Shown piece by piece: positions 15,787 to 24,689 of a stretch of 64,000 nucleotides of DNA. Positions within the stretch are counted from its first letter, which is position 1, and every line of letters starts with the position of its first letter. Below the pieces are notes generated by a model. The model made no database searches. It saw only the letters and a list, made by a program, of their open reading frames with translations, and had not been told where the DNA came from. Made by a program: the position numbers and the translations under genes. Origin of the DNA: Tautonia sp040717455 (GTDB lineage: Bacteria > Planctomycetota > Planctomycetia > Isosphaerales > Isosphaeraceae); assembly GCF_040717455.1 (NCBI RefSeq), contig NZ_JBFEFH010000001.1, positions 434,001-498,000 of the forward strand, in the 5' to 3' direction.

Positions 15787-17595
15787 TCAGCGCGACTCCC
15801 GGTCGTTGATCCACTGGCGGAGCGTATTCGCCGGGATCCCGAGGTCCTTCTCGGCCGGAGACGGGCCGCCGAGCCAGCTCACGGCGAAGCATCGCCAGAG
15901 GTCTTCCCAGAGCGGCAAGGGCAGGGGGGCCTGCCCGGCTTTCCAGTCCCGGCTCGCCTGGACGGCGTCCCAGGCCGCGGGGAAGCGTTCGTCGAACAAA
16001 CTATCGAGGACCGCCCGGGCCTCCTCGGGATCGAGCTCCACCCCCTTGGAGAGGATCTTGGCGGCGAGGGCCCGCAGGCGGCGTTGCCAGTCGTTCTGCG
16101 CCGCAGTCGAGGGGGGGCGGGGCGCCGCCGTCGGTGTCGAGGTCGCCGGCGGGGGGCCGGCTGATCGGAGGCTGTCGGAGGCGAACGGCTCAATCTGGCT
16201 CCATTCGAGCTGGTCGGCCTCGCGATAGTGGCGATAGATCGACCGCTCGATGACGTTCCGAAGCTCCCGGCTGTTGCTTTCTTCAAACGCGAGCGACTGG
16301 AGGCGAGCCACGGCGTCGTCGGTCAGCTCGAGGTCGGCCCCCAGCTCGCCCGAGAGGGTCCGCGTGAGCCAGCGGGCCTGGGCCTCGATGTCTCCCGGAC
16401 GCTCGCGAAGCGGGGGGACGGCCACGAGCAACCGCTCGACCCGGGCCAGGAAGGCGACGGGCAGCTCGCCCGACTGCCGACGCTCGCGCCAGGGGCCGGT
16501 CTCGACCGTCAGGACGACGGCGCACTCGGCGCGCCGTCGGGTTTCCTCCTCGCCCAGCCGGCCGTATTCCCCGTCCTCGAGGAACGAGTGCAGGATCGCC
16601 GAGCAGGCCGGGGGCAAGCGGTGCACGTCGTCGAGCAGGAGCACCCCTTTGCCCGCCGCCGAGACCAGGCCGGGCCGATCTTCCCGGGCGTCGGTGAAGG
16701 CGCCTCGCTTGTGGCCGAAGAGGATGCTCCGGAGGAGGGTCTCGTTGGTCAGCTCGCTGCAGGACGCGATGACCAGGGGGGCGGATCGCCGGTCCGAGGC
16801 CGCGTGGAAGAGTTCTGCCAGCCCTCGCTTGCCGGTGCCGCTCTCGCCGTCGATCAGGAGGCAGGGCAGCGGGCGCCTCGTCCGACCGCTCGGCGGCAGG
16901 TCGGCCGACCCGATCAGCTGGGCCAGGTCGAAGAGCTGCGCGACCACCGCGCCGAACTCGTCCGACTGATAGACCAGGCCGCGGTCGCCGACCTCCTGGG
17001 CGAACGCCCGGGCCGCCGGGATCGCCAGGTGCCGCTCGACGGCCCGCACGACCTGCTCGGCCAGGTCGTCGGCACCCCCGGCGCCGCCGGCCCCCTTGCG
17101 GATGAACTGCTCGCTCGGGAAGTCGTCGGGCCGGGGATAGGCGGAGTAGAGCAGCCCCTGGACCTCGGGGTGGACCCTCGCCGCCTCGGCGACGAAGTAC
17201 TGGCCGGCGCGCTGGCCGCCCGCGTCGTCCGAGAATCGCTGATCCGAGACCACCGCCGCGAAGGTCTGCTGATTCAACAAGCGCCGGGCCAGCTCGAACG
17301 ATCCCCCCCGTTCCCGGACGAGGTGCAGGTGGACCTCGAACGGCGGCCGGTAGCGGTACGACTCGACCCGGTTGCTCTCGAAGCCGTGGGCGCTGACCTT
17401 GATCCGCACCGGCCCCCGGGCGTCGTCGGGGGCGGCCCCGCGCCGGAGCAGCCCGGCGATCTCCCGACTCTGCGAGAGGCTCCGCCCCAGTTCCTGCACG
17501 AAGCCGGGGACGAGCGATTCGAGCACCCTCGGGTCGTCGTCGAGGATCATGACATGGGGGATCCAGGGCATCGGCGGGACCTCGGCCGGGGACAT
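15787..17595 (-). CDS. NtrC-type AAA+ regulator with degenerate receiver
   Basis: 602 aa. The first 170 residues look like an expanded receiver domain: VMILDDDPRV near the start, VVSDQRF with Asp117 in the phosphoacceptor-like position, and a late RKG. The AAA+ part (about 210-450) has Walker A DGESGTGKRG (248-257), GAFTDA at 297-302 (one change from the sigma-54-contacting GAFTGA) and Walker B LLLDDVHRL (318-326). The end has a helix-turn-helix-like segment (EKDLGIPANTLRQWINDRE). Sigma-54 activation is plausible but the GAFTGA change leaves it open. It converges with lpxB (24-base gap). Confidence 0.85.
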   Translation of the reverse strand: MSPAEVPPMPWIPHVMILDDDPRVLESLVPGFVQELGRSLSQSREIAGLLRRGAAPDDARGPVRIKVSAHGFESNRVESYRYRPPFEVHLHLVRERGGSFELARRLLNQQTFAAVVSDQRFSDDAGGQRAGQYFVAEAARVHPEVQGLLYSAYPRPDDFPSEQFIRKGAGGAGGADDLAEQVVRAVERHLAIPAARAFAQEVGDRGLVYQSDEFGAVVAQLFDLAQLIGSADLPPSGRTRRPLPCLLIDGESGTGKRGLAELFHAASDRRSAPLVIASCSELTNETLLRSILFGHKRGAFTDAREDRPGLVSAAGKGVLLLDDVHRLPPACSAILHSFLEDGEYGRLGEEETRRRAECAVVLTVETGPWRERRQSGELPVAFLARVERLLVAVPPLRERPGDIEAQARWLTRTLSGELGADLELTDDAVARLQSLAFEESNSRELRNVIERSIYRHYREADQLEWSQIEPFASDSLRSAGPPPATSTPTAAPRPPSTAAQNDWQRRLRALAAKILSKGVELDPEEARAVLDSLFDERFPAAWDAVQASRDWKAGQAPLPLPLWEDLWRCFAVSWLGGPSPAEKDLGIPANTLRQWINDRESR

Positions 17596-17722
17596 CGGTC
17601 AATTTCGCTCCAATTTACCAGACCGCTGCGCCCCTGTGCGACCCGGGGGGCGTGTCACGGGGGCGGGCCGACCGCGTTGAAGCATCGAGACGCCCGTCTC
17701 GATCGACCGCGATGGTGGACAC

Positions 17723-17750
17723 TTGCAACCTGGGCGCCGGGTGGTACCAT
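17723..17750 (+). promoter_or_regulatory. Possible sigma-70 promoter of the ComM-like gene
   Basis: TTGCAA (17723-17728) and TACCAT (17745-17750) are each four-of-six matches to the -35 and -10 boxes with a 16-base spacer, 60 bases before the start codon at 17810. It is the best candidate in the gap between the divergent AAA+ regulator and this gene, but a match of this quality can arise by chance. Confidence 0.35.
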
Positions 17751-17809
17751 CCGATCATGAACAAAAGGGCCAAGGGCGATGGAGCCGGCCTGTCCCGGCG
17801 GGGTCTGAC

Positions 17810-19342
17810 ATGCTCGCCAAGCTCGCCTCGTACACGCTGATCGGGATCGAAGCCGAACCGGTTGAGGTCGAAGTCGACGTTTCGTCCACCCCGGTGCCGA
17901 AGACGGTGCTGGTGGGCCTGGCCGAGGCCGCCGTCCGCGAGAGCACCCACCGGGTCGAGCGGGCGCTGGTCAACTCCGGCTACCGTCGCCCTTCAGATCG
18001 TGTCGTGATCAACTTGGCACCCGCTGATCTCAAAAAAGACGCCGGCGGCTTCGACCTGCCGATCGCCCTCGGGCTCTTGCTCGCGAGCGGCCAGGTCGGC
18101 CTGGAACGGCCCGGGACCTTCGCCGTGGTGGGCGAGCTGGCCCTGACCGGCGAGACCCGGCCGATCAAGGGGGCCTTGGCCATGGCCCTCCGCGCCCGGA
18201 AGGAAGGGCGGACGGGCCTGCTCGTCCCCGCCGCCAACGCCTCCGAGGCCGCCGTGGTCGAGGGGCTCGACGTCTTCCCGATCGGCAGCCTTGCCGAGGC
18301 CGTCGGCTTCCTCTCCGGCCAGCTCGACACCGAGCCGACGGCGGTGGATGTCGATGACGTCTTCCACCAGGCCGCCCACTACGAAGAAGATTTCTCCGAC
18401 GTGAAGGGGCAGGACGGTGCCAAGCGGGCCCTGCTCATCGCGGCGGCAGGTTCACACAATCTCCTGATGATCGGCCCTCCCGGCACGGGCAAGACGCTCC
18501 TGGCGCGTCGCCTGCCGACGATCATGCCCCCGTTGACCCCCTCGGAGAGCCTGGAAACGACCCGGATCTACAGCGCCATGGGATTGCTCGGGTCGCAACC
18601 CTTGCTCGGCGTCCGCCCGTTCCGGTCGCCGCACCATTCGGTGAGCGACGCCGGCCTGGTGGGAGGGGGCAGCACGCCCCAGCCGGGGGAGATCTCGCTG
18701 GCCCATAAGGGGGTCCTGTTCCTCGACGAGCTTCCCGAGTTCAACCGCAAGACCCTGGAAGTCCTCCGTCAGCCCCTGGAAGAAGGCTGCGTGACGATCA
18801 GTCGCGCCCTGCGCAGCGTCACCTTCCCGGCCGATTTCGTGCTTGTGGCGGCGATGAACCCGTGCCCGTGCGGCTATCGCGGCGACCCGAGGAAGGCCTG
18901 CGGTTGCTCCCCTCCCCAGGTCGAGCGCTACCTGGGGAAGATCAGCGGCCCCTTGCTCGACCGGATCGACCTGCACATCCACGTCCCGGCGGTCCCGTTC
19001 ACCCAGCTCGCCGAGGCCCCTCCCGGACCCAATTCGGCCGAATTCCTGGAGAAGGTGCTCGATGCCCGGGCCCGGCAGCTCGACCGCTTCGGCCCGTCGG
19101 GTCCGGGGGTGAACGGCCGGATGACCCCGCGCCAGGTCCGGAAGATCTGCACCCTGAAGCCCGAATCGGCGGCATTGCTCAAGGGGGCGATGGAGGAACT
19201 CGGCCTCTCGGCCCGTGCCCATGACAAGGTCCTGCGCGTCTCCCGGACCCTCGCCGATCTGGAAGGGACCGACGCCATCGAGCCCCAGCACGTGGCCGAG
19301 GCGGTCGGCTACCGATCGCTCGACCGGAGCGTCTGGGCTTGA
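17810..19342 (+). CDS. comM: YifB/ComM-family Mg-chelatase-like AAA+ ATPase
   Basis: 510 aa from the ATG at 17810 (MLAKLASYTLIGIEAEPVEV). N-terminal ChlI-like domain with NLAPADLKKDAGGFDLPIAL (about 65-84); AAA+ with Walker A GPPGTGKTLL (about 222-231), Walker B VLFLDELPEF, and the cysteine motif MNPCPCGYRGDP followed by KACGCS, typical of this family. ComM promotes branch migration during natural transformation in Vibrio; elsewhere the family role is less clear. Length is normal. It stands apart from other competence genes here. Confidence 0.93.
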   Translation: MLAKLASYTLIGIEAEPVEVEVDVSSTPVPKTVLVGLAEAAVRESTHRVERALVNSGYRRPSDRVVINLAPADLKKDAGGFDLPIALGLLLASGQVGLERPGTFAVVGELALTGETRPIKGALAMALRARKEGRTGLLVPAANASEAAVVEGLDVFPIGSLAEAVGFLSGQLDTEPTAVDVDDVFHQAAHYEEDFSDVKGQDGAKRALLIAAAGSHNLLMIGPPGTGKTLLARRLPTIMPPLTPSESLETTRIYSAMGLLGSQPLLGVRPFRSPHHSVSDAGLVGGGSTPQPGEISLAHKGVLFLDELPEFNRKTLEVLRQPLEEGCVTISRALRSVTFPADFVLVAAMNPCPCGYRGDPRKACGCSPPQVERYLGKISGPLLDRIDLHIHVPAVPFTQLAEAPPGPNSAEFLEKVLDARARQLDRFGPSGPGVNGRMTPRQVRKICTLKPESAALLKGAMEELGLSARAHDKVLRVSRTLADLEGTDAIEPQHVAEAVGYRSLDRSVWA

Positions 19343-19375
19343 GTGTCGAACCCTCGTGACAAGGAATCGAAGCCG

Positions 19376-20269
19376 ATGAAAACCTTCATCCTCGCCGCCG
19401 CCGCGTTCTCCGGTCTGGCCCCGCTTGCCCCGGCCCAGGGAGGGCGGACCGCCGAGGTCACCGCCGACCTCGTCTACACGACGGTCGATGGTCGGGACCT
19501 GAGGCTCGATCTCGCCCAGCCGGCCGACCGTTCCGAGCCCCGTCCCGCCATCGTCGCCATTCACGGGGGGGCCTGGAGGGCCGGGGACAAGGGGGACCTG
19601 CGCAATCTCCTCGTCGAGTTCGCCGAGGCCGGCTATGTGGCGATCTCTCCCGAGTACCGCTTCTGCCCCGAGCACACCTTCCCCGCCCAGATCCACGACG
19701 TGAAGGCCGCCGTCCGCTGGCTCCGGTCGAACGCCGAGACGTACGGCGTCGACCCCGACCGGATCGGAGCGGTCGGCTTCTCGGCCGGCGGGCACCTGGC
19801 GTTGATGCTCGGCCTGACCGACCCGGGCGACGGCCTGGAAGGGCCGGCGGCCGAGGACGCCCCCCCCTCGAACGTCCAGGCCGTGGTCAACTTCTTCGGG
19901 CCGACCGACCTGGCGGCCGACGACCTGCCCGCGATCTCGATCCCCTTGCGCAACGATTTCATCGGCGGGACGCCCGAGGAGAAACCCGAGGCAACCGCTG
20001 CGGCATCGCCGCTGACCCACGTCTCCGGAGGTGACGCGCCGATCCTCGTCTTCCAGGGGACGGCCGACCCCCTCATCCCGACCACCCAGGCCACCGCGCT
20101 GGCCTCGGCCATGGCCGAGGCCGGGGTGCCCGGGCGTGTGGAACTGATCATCGGCGCCGGGCACGGGGTCAGCGGTCCCGAACTGCCTCGGACCAGGGAG
20201 GCGACCTTCTCGTTCTTTGATCGCCATCTCAAGGCCGGGGGAGTCGTGCCCGAATTCCTCCAGCCGTGA
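19376..20269 (+). CDS. Secreted alpha/beta hydrolase (BD-FAE / esterase type)
   Basis: 297 aa from the ATG at 19376; a signal peptide ends near APAQG (about 18-22). The oxyanion motif AIHGGAWRAGDKGD is at about 61-74, the nucleophile elbow GFSAGGH at 134-140 (Ser137), the acid region FQGTADPLIP near 240, and the closing GAGHGVSG supplies His. This is the layout of carboxylesterase/acetyl-xylan-esterase-like hydrolases common in planctomycetes. The gene begins 33 bases after the ComM gene, so it may share its transcript. The substrate is unknown. Confidence 0.9.
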   Translation: MKTFILAAAAFSGLAPLAPAQGGRTAEVTADLVYTTVDGRDLRLDLAQPADRSEPRPAIVAIHGGAWRAGDKGDLRNLLVEFAEAGYVAISPEYRFCPEHTFPAQIHDVKAAVRWLRSNAETYGVDPDRIGAVGFSAGGHLALMLGLTDPGDGLEGPAAEDAPPSNVQAVVNFFGPTDLAADDLPAISIPLRNDFIGGTPEEKPEATAAASPLTHVSGGDAPILVFQGTADPLIPTTQATALASAMAEAGVPGRVELIIGAGHGVSGPELPRTREATFSFFDRHLKAGGVVPEFLQP

Positions 20270-20340
20270 CCCTCGGCTCGCCTCGGCTCCCGGGCATGGG
20301 CGGGCCGAGGCGTTTCCGCCACCGATCCGGGGTCAATCGA

Positions 20341-21594
20341 TCATGCCGGGGAGAACGGTGCACACGGCCTGGGGTGAATCTCAGGAGTTCGGCCGGCCTG
20401 GAGGACTTTGATTTCCTCCTCGACCGTGGCAACCTCCCCGGCCGAGCCGAGCAATTCCAGGGAGAGCTCCGCCACGTGCGACGCGCCGGGCTTGAGCTCC
20501 ACGAATCGGCCGTGCTGGCGCTCGAACGTCTTGGGGTTGGGATAGTTCGTGGCGGGTTCGAGGCCGGTCACATACCCTTCATTCGGCCCCATCGTGTTCT
20601 TCCAGAGGGTGAAGCACGGCAGTTCCGACGTGGAGAACCGGAGCACGAACGCCCTGTCCCCTTGCGCGTTCCGGAGCATGACGGCGGTCTGCCCTCGCGG
20701 GCCGTCCCCGATCAATTTGTAGAGGTACACCTGCTCGGCAAAGCCGGGTTCGGGCGGACCGAAGGTGTCGTAGTGCCCGATCCCCTCGGCGGCTCGGGCC
20801 GTCTGCGGCACCACGGTCTCGGCGGCGGCGACGACCCGGGCGCCGGCATCGAGGTAGGGCGGGCCCAAATTCCAGTGGTAGAGGATCACCAACGGGGCCG
20901 GCCGGTCGCCGAGGTTGACGAATTCGTCGCGGACCGTCAGGCGATTCGACCCCGGGGCGGTCGCGTACCGGGTCTTCATGCGCAGATTCGGCCCGAACAG
21001 GCGGGCCTCGTCCACCTGCCCCGACACCGCGAGTTCATGGGGCGCCGCCTCATCGACCTCGATCGCAACCCGATGGGCGGGGATGTTCTGGATCCGGCCG
21101 TGCAGGCCATGGGCGAACGGGCCGTCCTGGCCCGGCGGGCCGTTGTGCTCCAGGCCGCACCGGGCGAGCAGCTCGTCGAAGCCGTCGAGCCAGCCGAAGC
21201 CTCCCAGGCCCGCCAGGTTGACGAGGGCGGGATGGACCGGCCCGTCGCTCACCGGAGACGACCAACCCACGGAGTCCCCCTGAAATTGACCGCGCCAGAG
21301 GCCCATTCCCCGCGTCGGTACAATCTCAAATGACAGTGTGCCGTTCTCGACGCGGATCAGCTCGACCCCGTCTCGGCGGCCTCCCCGGAGCGTCCGGGTC
21401 GTGATCGACCACGGGGGGGTCGGGGGAAGTCCGACCGATCCCGGGGTGATCGTCACTCCGTCGCGGTGTCGTTCGCTCCGCGGGCCATCCAGTTCAATCA
21501 ACACCAGGAAGACTCCCGTGTGGTGGCTTGCCGAGGGGCCTCGGTTTCCCGTCGAGTGTGCGAGGGATTCGACCCACGCCCCCGCCCCGTTCAC
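20341..21594 (-). CDS. DUF4432 / aldose-1-epimerase-like protein
   Basis: 417 aa as the longest frame; the first 25-30 residues look unlike the family, so a start nearer FLVLIELDGPRSE is possible. The core has IVPTRGMGLWRGQF, LAGLGGFGWLDGFDELLARCG and a middle LTVRDEFVNLGDRPAPLVILYHWNLG segment, all typical of the galactose-mutarotase-like DUF4432 family. The fold binds sugars; the actual substrate is not known. It converges with the hydrolase (71-base gap). Confidence 0.85.
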   Translation of the reverse strand: MNGAGAWVESLAHSTGNRGPSASHHTGVFLVLIELDGPRSERHRDGVTITPGSVGLPPTPPWSITTRTLRGGRRDGVELIRVENGTLSFEIVPTRGMGLWRGQFQGDSVGWSSPVSDGPVHPALVNLAGLGGFGWLDGFDELLARCGLEHNGPPGQDGPFAHGLHGRIQNIPAHRVAIEVDEAAPHELAVSGQVDEARLFGPNLRMKTRYATAPGSNRLTVRDEFVNLGDRPAPLVILYHWNLGPPYLDAGARVVAAAETVVPQTARAAEGIGHYDTFGPPEPGFAEQVYLYKLIGDGPRGQTAVMLRNAQGDRAFVLRFSTSELPCFTLWKNTMGPNEGYVTGLEPATNYPNPKTFERQHGRFVELKPGASHVAELSLELLGSAGEVATVEEEIKVLQAGRTPEIHPRPCAPFSPA

Positions 21595-21692
21595 AGACCC
21601 TCGACCCAGAGGCTAACGCACCGCATTCCTCCAGAAAAGGGGACACGCATCGCGCGATCATGTTACGTTAGCTGCACCGGACGTCTCGCGTG

Positions 21693-23276
21693 ATGACTGG
21701 GGTGGAACAACCGGGAGGGGAGACCTTGGACCTGCTCGGCCGCGCAAAACGATGGGTCAAAGGCATGGCCCCCGCCCCTCCTCCGGAGGTCCAGACCTTC
21801 CGGGTGAGCTGTCCCGAAGGTCACGTGATCCGCGGGCGACGACTCGAAGGCTATCAGGCCCTCCGGTGCCCGGATTGCGGGCTCGGGGTGTTCGTCCTGC
21901 CGAGCAGCCCCTTGCCCATGCCCCCGCTGCCCTCCTCCCGGGTCGATCCGAACCGGATGGCGGCGGCAGGCGGCGACGACGCGCCCATCCCGCTCTCCGA
22001 GCATGTCCCCGAGCCGCTCCCCGATCCCTCGGACATCGATTGGCTCGAGCCGGTCGATCCGACCGGGGACCCCGCGCCCGGGCCATCACCCGACTATGAC
22101 CCGGTCGAGGCCGCGGTTTCCGAGCTGCCGACGGCCGAGCGGCGGCCACCCGCTGCCGGTCGACAGCCGCCGACCGGCGCCCGGCAGCCGTCCTCGCGTC
22201 CGTCCCATCCTGCGGATCGGGGGCGAACAAATCCGAGGGGGCCGGGCTCGACGGCCGCCTTCGACGACCGGCAGATCCTCGTCCCCGTCCGGGCGGGCCT
22301 CGGCGATCGGCTCCGACGGAACCGGCCGCTGCTCGTCGCGGGGTTGGTGGTCCTCGTCCTGGCCGGGACCGTGGCCTGGACGATGGTGAGGAATCAGCGG
22401 AGGAACGCGCCGATCCTGGTGCAAGAGGGCCGCGAGGAGGGGATTCCGGCGCTCGATCGTGGCGATTTCGACCAGGCCCATCGCATCCTCTCGCGGGCGG
22501 CGGCGGCGGTCGAGTCGCTCAACGGCCAGATTCGAGGGGCCGACGAGATCCGCCAGGCGGCTCGCGAGGCGGTCATCTTCGTCGACCTGATCCCCGACCG
22601 CCTGGAGATGATCCTCGATCGGCGGGCGCGATCGAGCGACGAATCGGAGTGGCAACGGCTCTTCGAGGGGTCGTACCGGGGACGATCCGTTTTGATCTCG
22701 GCCCAGGTGACGGCCACCCCGGCCGATGCCGCGGGCCGTTACGAGCTGAACTACCGGATCCTCTCCGAGGGCCCGATCGCCCCTCGCGAGGCCCGCATCG
22801 ACTTCGAGGGCTTCCGCCTGTTCGAGGCCAGTGAGCCGCAGAAGGGCTGGCAAATCCTCTTCGGCGCCCGGCTCTCGGCCGTGGAAACGGAGCCGAATGG
22901 CTGGCGGTTCCGGCTCGAGCCCGACAGCGGGGTGACGATCACCCACCAGGAGGCGATCCGATCGCTCGGCTGGACCCCGGTGGAAATCGCCTCGGGTCCC
23001 CAGCAGCACCCGATCATGGGCCTCCCCCGCGCACCGATCCTGCTCACGACCCTGCTGACCCCTCCGATCCGTCAGGACCTGAAGGGGGAGACCCCCGATC
23101 GGATCCTCCAGCGGCTCGGGGCCCCTCAATCCTTCGCGAGGTCGGCCTCTCAGGGCGAGTACGTCGAGCAGTGGATCTACAACGCCCCCTCGGGCGCCCG
23201 GCAGTACCTCAATTTCCTCCGGTCGACCGGGCGCAGCGGTCCGGCCATCGTGGACCAGGATTTCTACCTCCGGTGA
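21693..23276 (+). CDS. Zinc-ribbon, single-TM hypothetical protein, 527 aa
   Basis: ATG at 21693, with an in-frame GTG one codon earlier. Residues about 32-60 contain a zinc-ribbon-like pair, VSCPEGHVI and LRCPDCGLG. A Pro/Arg-rich disordered stretch runs to about residue 195, then one transmembrane helix (about 213-235, VAGLVVLVLAGTVAWTMV) and an outer part of about 290 residues with no known motif. The design (cytoplasmic zinc ribbon, linker, one TM, exported domain) is typical of planctomycete membrane proteins of unknown function. Confidence 0.78.
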   Translation: MTGVEQPGGETLDLLGRAKRWVKGMAPAPPPEVQTFRVSCPEGHVIRGRRLEGYQALRCPDCGLGVFVLPSSPLPMPPLPSSRVDPNRMAAAGGDDAPIPLSEHVPEPLPDPSDIDWLEPVDPTGDPAPGPSPDYDPVEAAVSELPTAERRPPAAGRQPPTGARQPSSRPSHPADRGRTNPRGPGSTAAFDDRQILVPVRAGLGDRLRRNRPLLVAGLVVLVLAGTVAWTMVRNQRRNAPILVQEGREEGIPALDRGDFDQAHRILSRAAAAVESLNGQIRGADEIRQAAREAVIFVDLIPDRLEMILDRRARSSDESEWQRLFEGSYRGRSVLISAQVTATPADAAGRYELNYRILSEGPIAPREARIDFEGFRLFEASEPQKGWQILFGARLSAVETEPNGWRFRLEPDSGVTITHQEAIRSLGWTPVEIASGPQQHPIMGLPRAPILLTTLLTPPIRQDLKGETPDRILQRLGAPQSFARSASQGEYVEQWIYNAPSGARQYLNFLRSTGRSGPAIVDQDFYLR

Positions 23277-23923
23277 GGCCCCGGTCCCGATCGGAGGCGT
23301 TTGTCCCTTCCAGTCCGGGCATCCCCCCCGCTCTCTGCGACGCCGGTCGATTCGAGACGACTGGCGAGCGGTGTCGCCCCCTCGGTCGGCCGTCCGACGC
23401 ACCAGCACGATTTTCGAGGACCTCGACGAACGATCGTTCGTTCGCCCCGGGGCGGGCAGGCGTCGAGAGATCTTGGCATTGGGTTTGCGTGGAAAGGGTC
23501 GGCTCATCGCTTCGAGGGCGTGAGCCTTTTGGGCGCAGCGCGTGTCCCAACGGCGTGTCGAGTCCGCGGGGAAAGGGGTGTCCGGGTCCTGATCGAATTT
23601 TTTCGGCGAATCCATCAAACCTTTCGCCTGTCTGGGCGTACTATTCTACACAGGTGACATCGAAGGCTCTGGCATCTTGCCCTTGGCGCATAATGTGCTA
23701 GGCTTCGCCACGCGGACGACGATCCTCACCTGAAGGTTTTTTCAGAAGGGACGGGAGTTCTGCTGGATTCGAGGCGCCGGCTGGCGAATGACTGATCGTT
23801 GCCAGTTCCGCCCGAACCCGTGGATCCGGTCCTTCACGAGGGTTTGGTCATCTCTGTCCGGCTTTTCGGACAGGATGTTGCACATCGTCCCGCCCGCTCG
23901 CGACGAACATCTGGAGGTGTGTC
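23277..23923. other. 647-base intergenic region upstream of the DksA-like gene
   Basis: No gene can be supported. It is less GC-rich than its surroundings near 23600-23740. Short hairpins are visible: ctgaa/ttcag around 23731-23746 and ctgtccg/cggacag at 23854-23860 and 23867-23873, the latter 50 bases before the next start codon. A long leader or a small RNA is possible but nothing proves it. Confidence 0.4.
23854..23873 (+). promoter_or_regulatory. Leader hairpin before the DksA-like gene
   Basis: 7-bp arms ctgtccg and cggacag enclose the loop gctttt. It ends 50 bases before the ATG at 23924 and would lie in the 5' leader. There is no T-tract directly after it, so it is probably not a terminator; a leader structure is the more likely reading. 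Confidence 0.35.
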
Positions 23924-24403
23924 ATGGCTCGTAAAGACGCGCTGTTTCGTTTGCACTCGCGATTGGTCGCCCGTCGCGACGCCTTGCGGAAAGCATTGGC
24001 CGGTGATCTTGATTCGCTGAACGACCTGCGGGCGATGAACGACGTGGGGGATAGCGTCGACGCGGCCGTCGACTCGGCCAACGATGAAATCAGTTCGCAA
24101 ATCGCCCAGATCGAGAGCCGGGAACTCGGCCAGATCGAGCATGCCCTGGACCGCATGGCCGAGGGCACTTATGGCCAGTGCGAACATTGCGGCGGCAAGA
24201 TCGCCGTGGCTCGCCTCAATGCCCTGCCGTACACCTGCACCTGCATCGACTGCCAGCGAGAGCAGGAGCGGATGGGGCACACCGGCATGAGCCAGGCCAT
24301 CGACTACCGCTGGTCCGAGATCTCCGATCGTCACTTCGACGAGAACGACCGCCAGATCAACCTCAGCGATTACGAGATGGATATGAGCGAGTCGGGCCGC
24401 TGA
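23924..24403 (+). CDS. DksA/TraR-family zinc finger protein
   Basis: 159 aa. An N-terminal coiled-coil region (about 10-75) with acidic residues is followed by the C4 zinc finger GQCEHCGGKI (C86, C89) and TCTCIDCQRE (C107 and C110, with an extra C105). DksA binds in the RNA polymerase secondary channel and adjusts transcription with ppGpp. The DxxDxA tip motif of classical DksA is not obvious, though NDVGDSVDAAVD at 39-50 occupies the equivalent place. A hairpin terminator follows 48 bases after the stop. Confidence 0.9.
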   Translation: MARKDALFRLHSRLVARRDALRKALAGDLDSLNDLRAMNDVGDSVDAAVDSANDEISSQIAQIESRELGQIEHALDRMAEGTYGQCEHCGGKIAVARLNALPYTCTCIDCQREQERMGHTGMSQAIDYRWSEISDRHFDENDRQINLSDYEMDMSESGR

Positions 24404-24451
24404 GACCCCTCGGCCCCCCATCGCTCCCGACTCACCCGCAGGCCATCCCGC

Positions 24452-24485
24452 GAGGCGGAACGACGTCACCACGTCGTTCCGCCTC
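24452..24485 (+). terminator. Intrinsic terminator after the DksA-like gene
   Basis: 15-bp perfect stem (24452-24466 with 24471-24485) around the loop cacc, followed by cttcgtttt. The T-rich tail and strong stem make a good intrinsic terminator. Confidence 0.8.
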
Positions 24486-24544
24486 CTTCGTTTTGAGGGA
24501 GGACCCGCGGGGGGAGATTCCGACGTTCACCCAGCTTCGCTGCT

Positions 24545-24574
24545 TTGACTCTGGCAAACGGCGAGGCATATACT
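24545..24574 (+). promoter_or_regulatory. Sigma-70-type promoter of the HtrA-like gene
   Basis: TTGACT (24545-24550) and TATACT (24569-24574), each five of six to consensus, separated by 18 bases. It lies 116 bases before the ATG at 24690 and just after the preceding terminator, so it fits as the promoter of the protease gene. Confidence 0.6.
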
Positions 24575-24689
24575 CTACGGGCGATCACGAATCGTCGGCG
24601 AGGGAATGTCGCCACCCGTGGCATGTCCGTCGGTACGGGCATGGCCGGGCTCTTGATCTGGTCTCCTTCGACGAGTGGAGCGCAACTTG

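Noticed and set aside
23680..23700. Possible sigma-54 promoter (tggcatcttgcccttgg)
   Set aside because: The spacing between GG and GC elements does not fit the -24/-12 rule.
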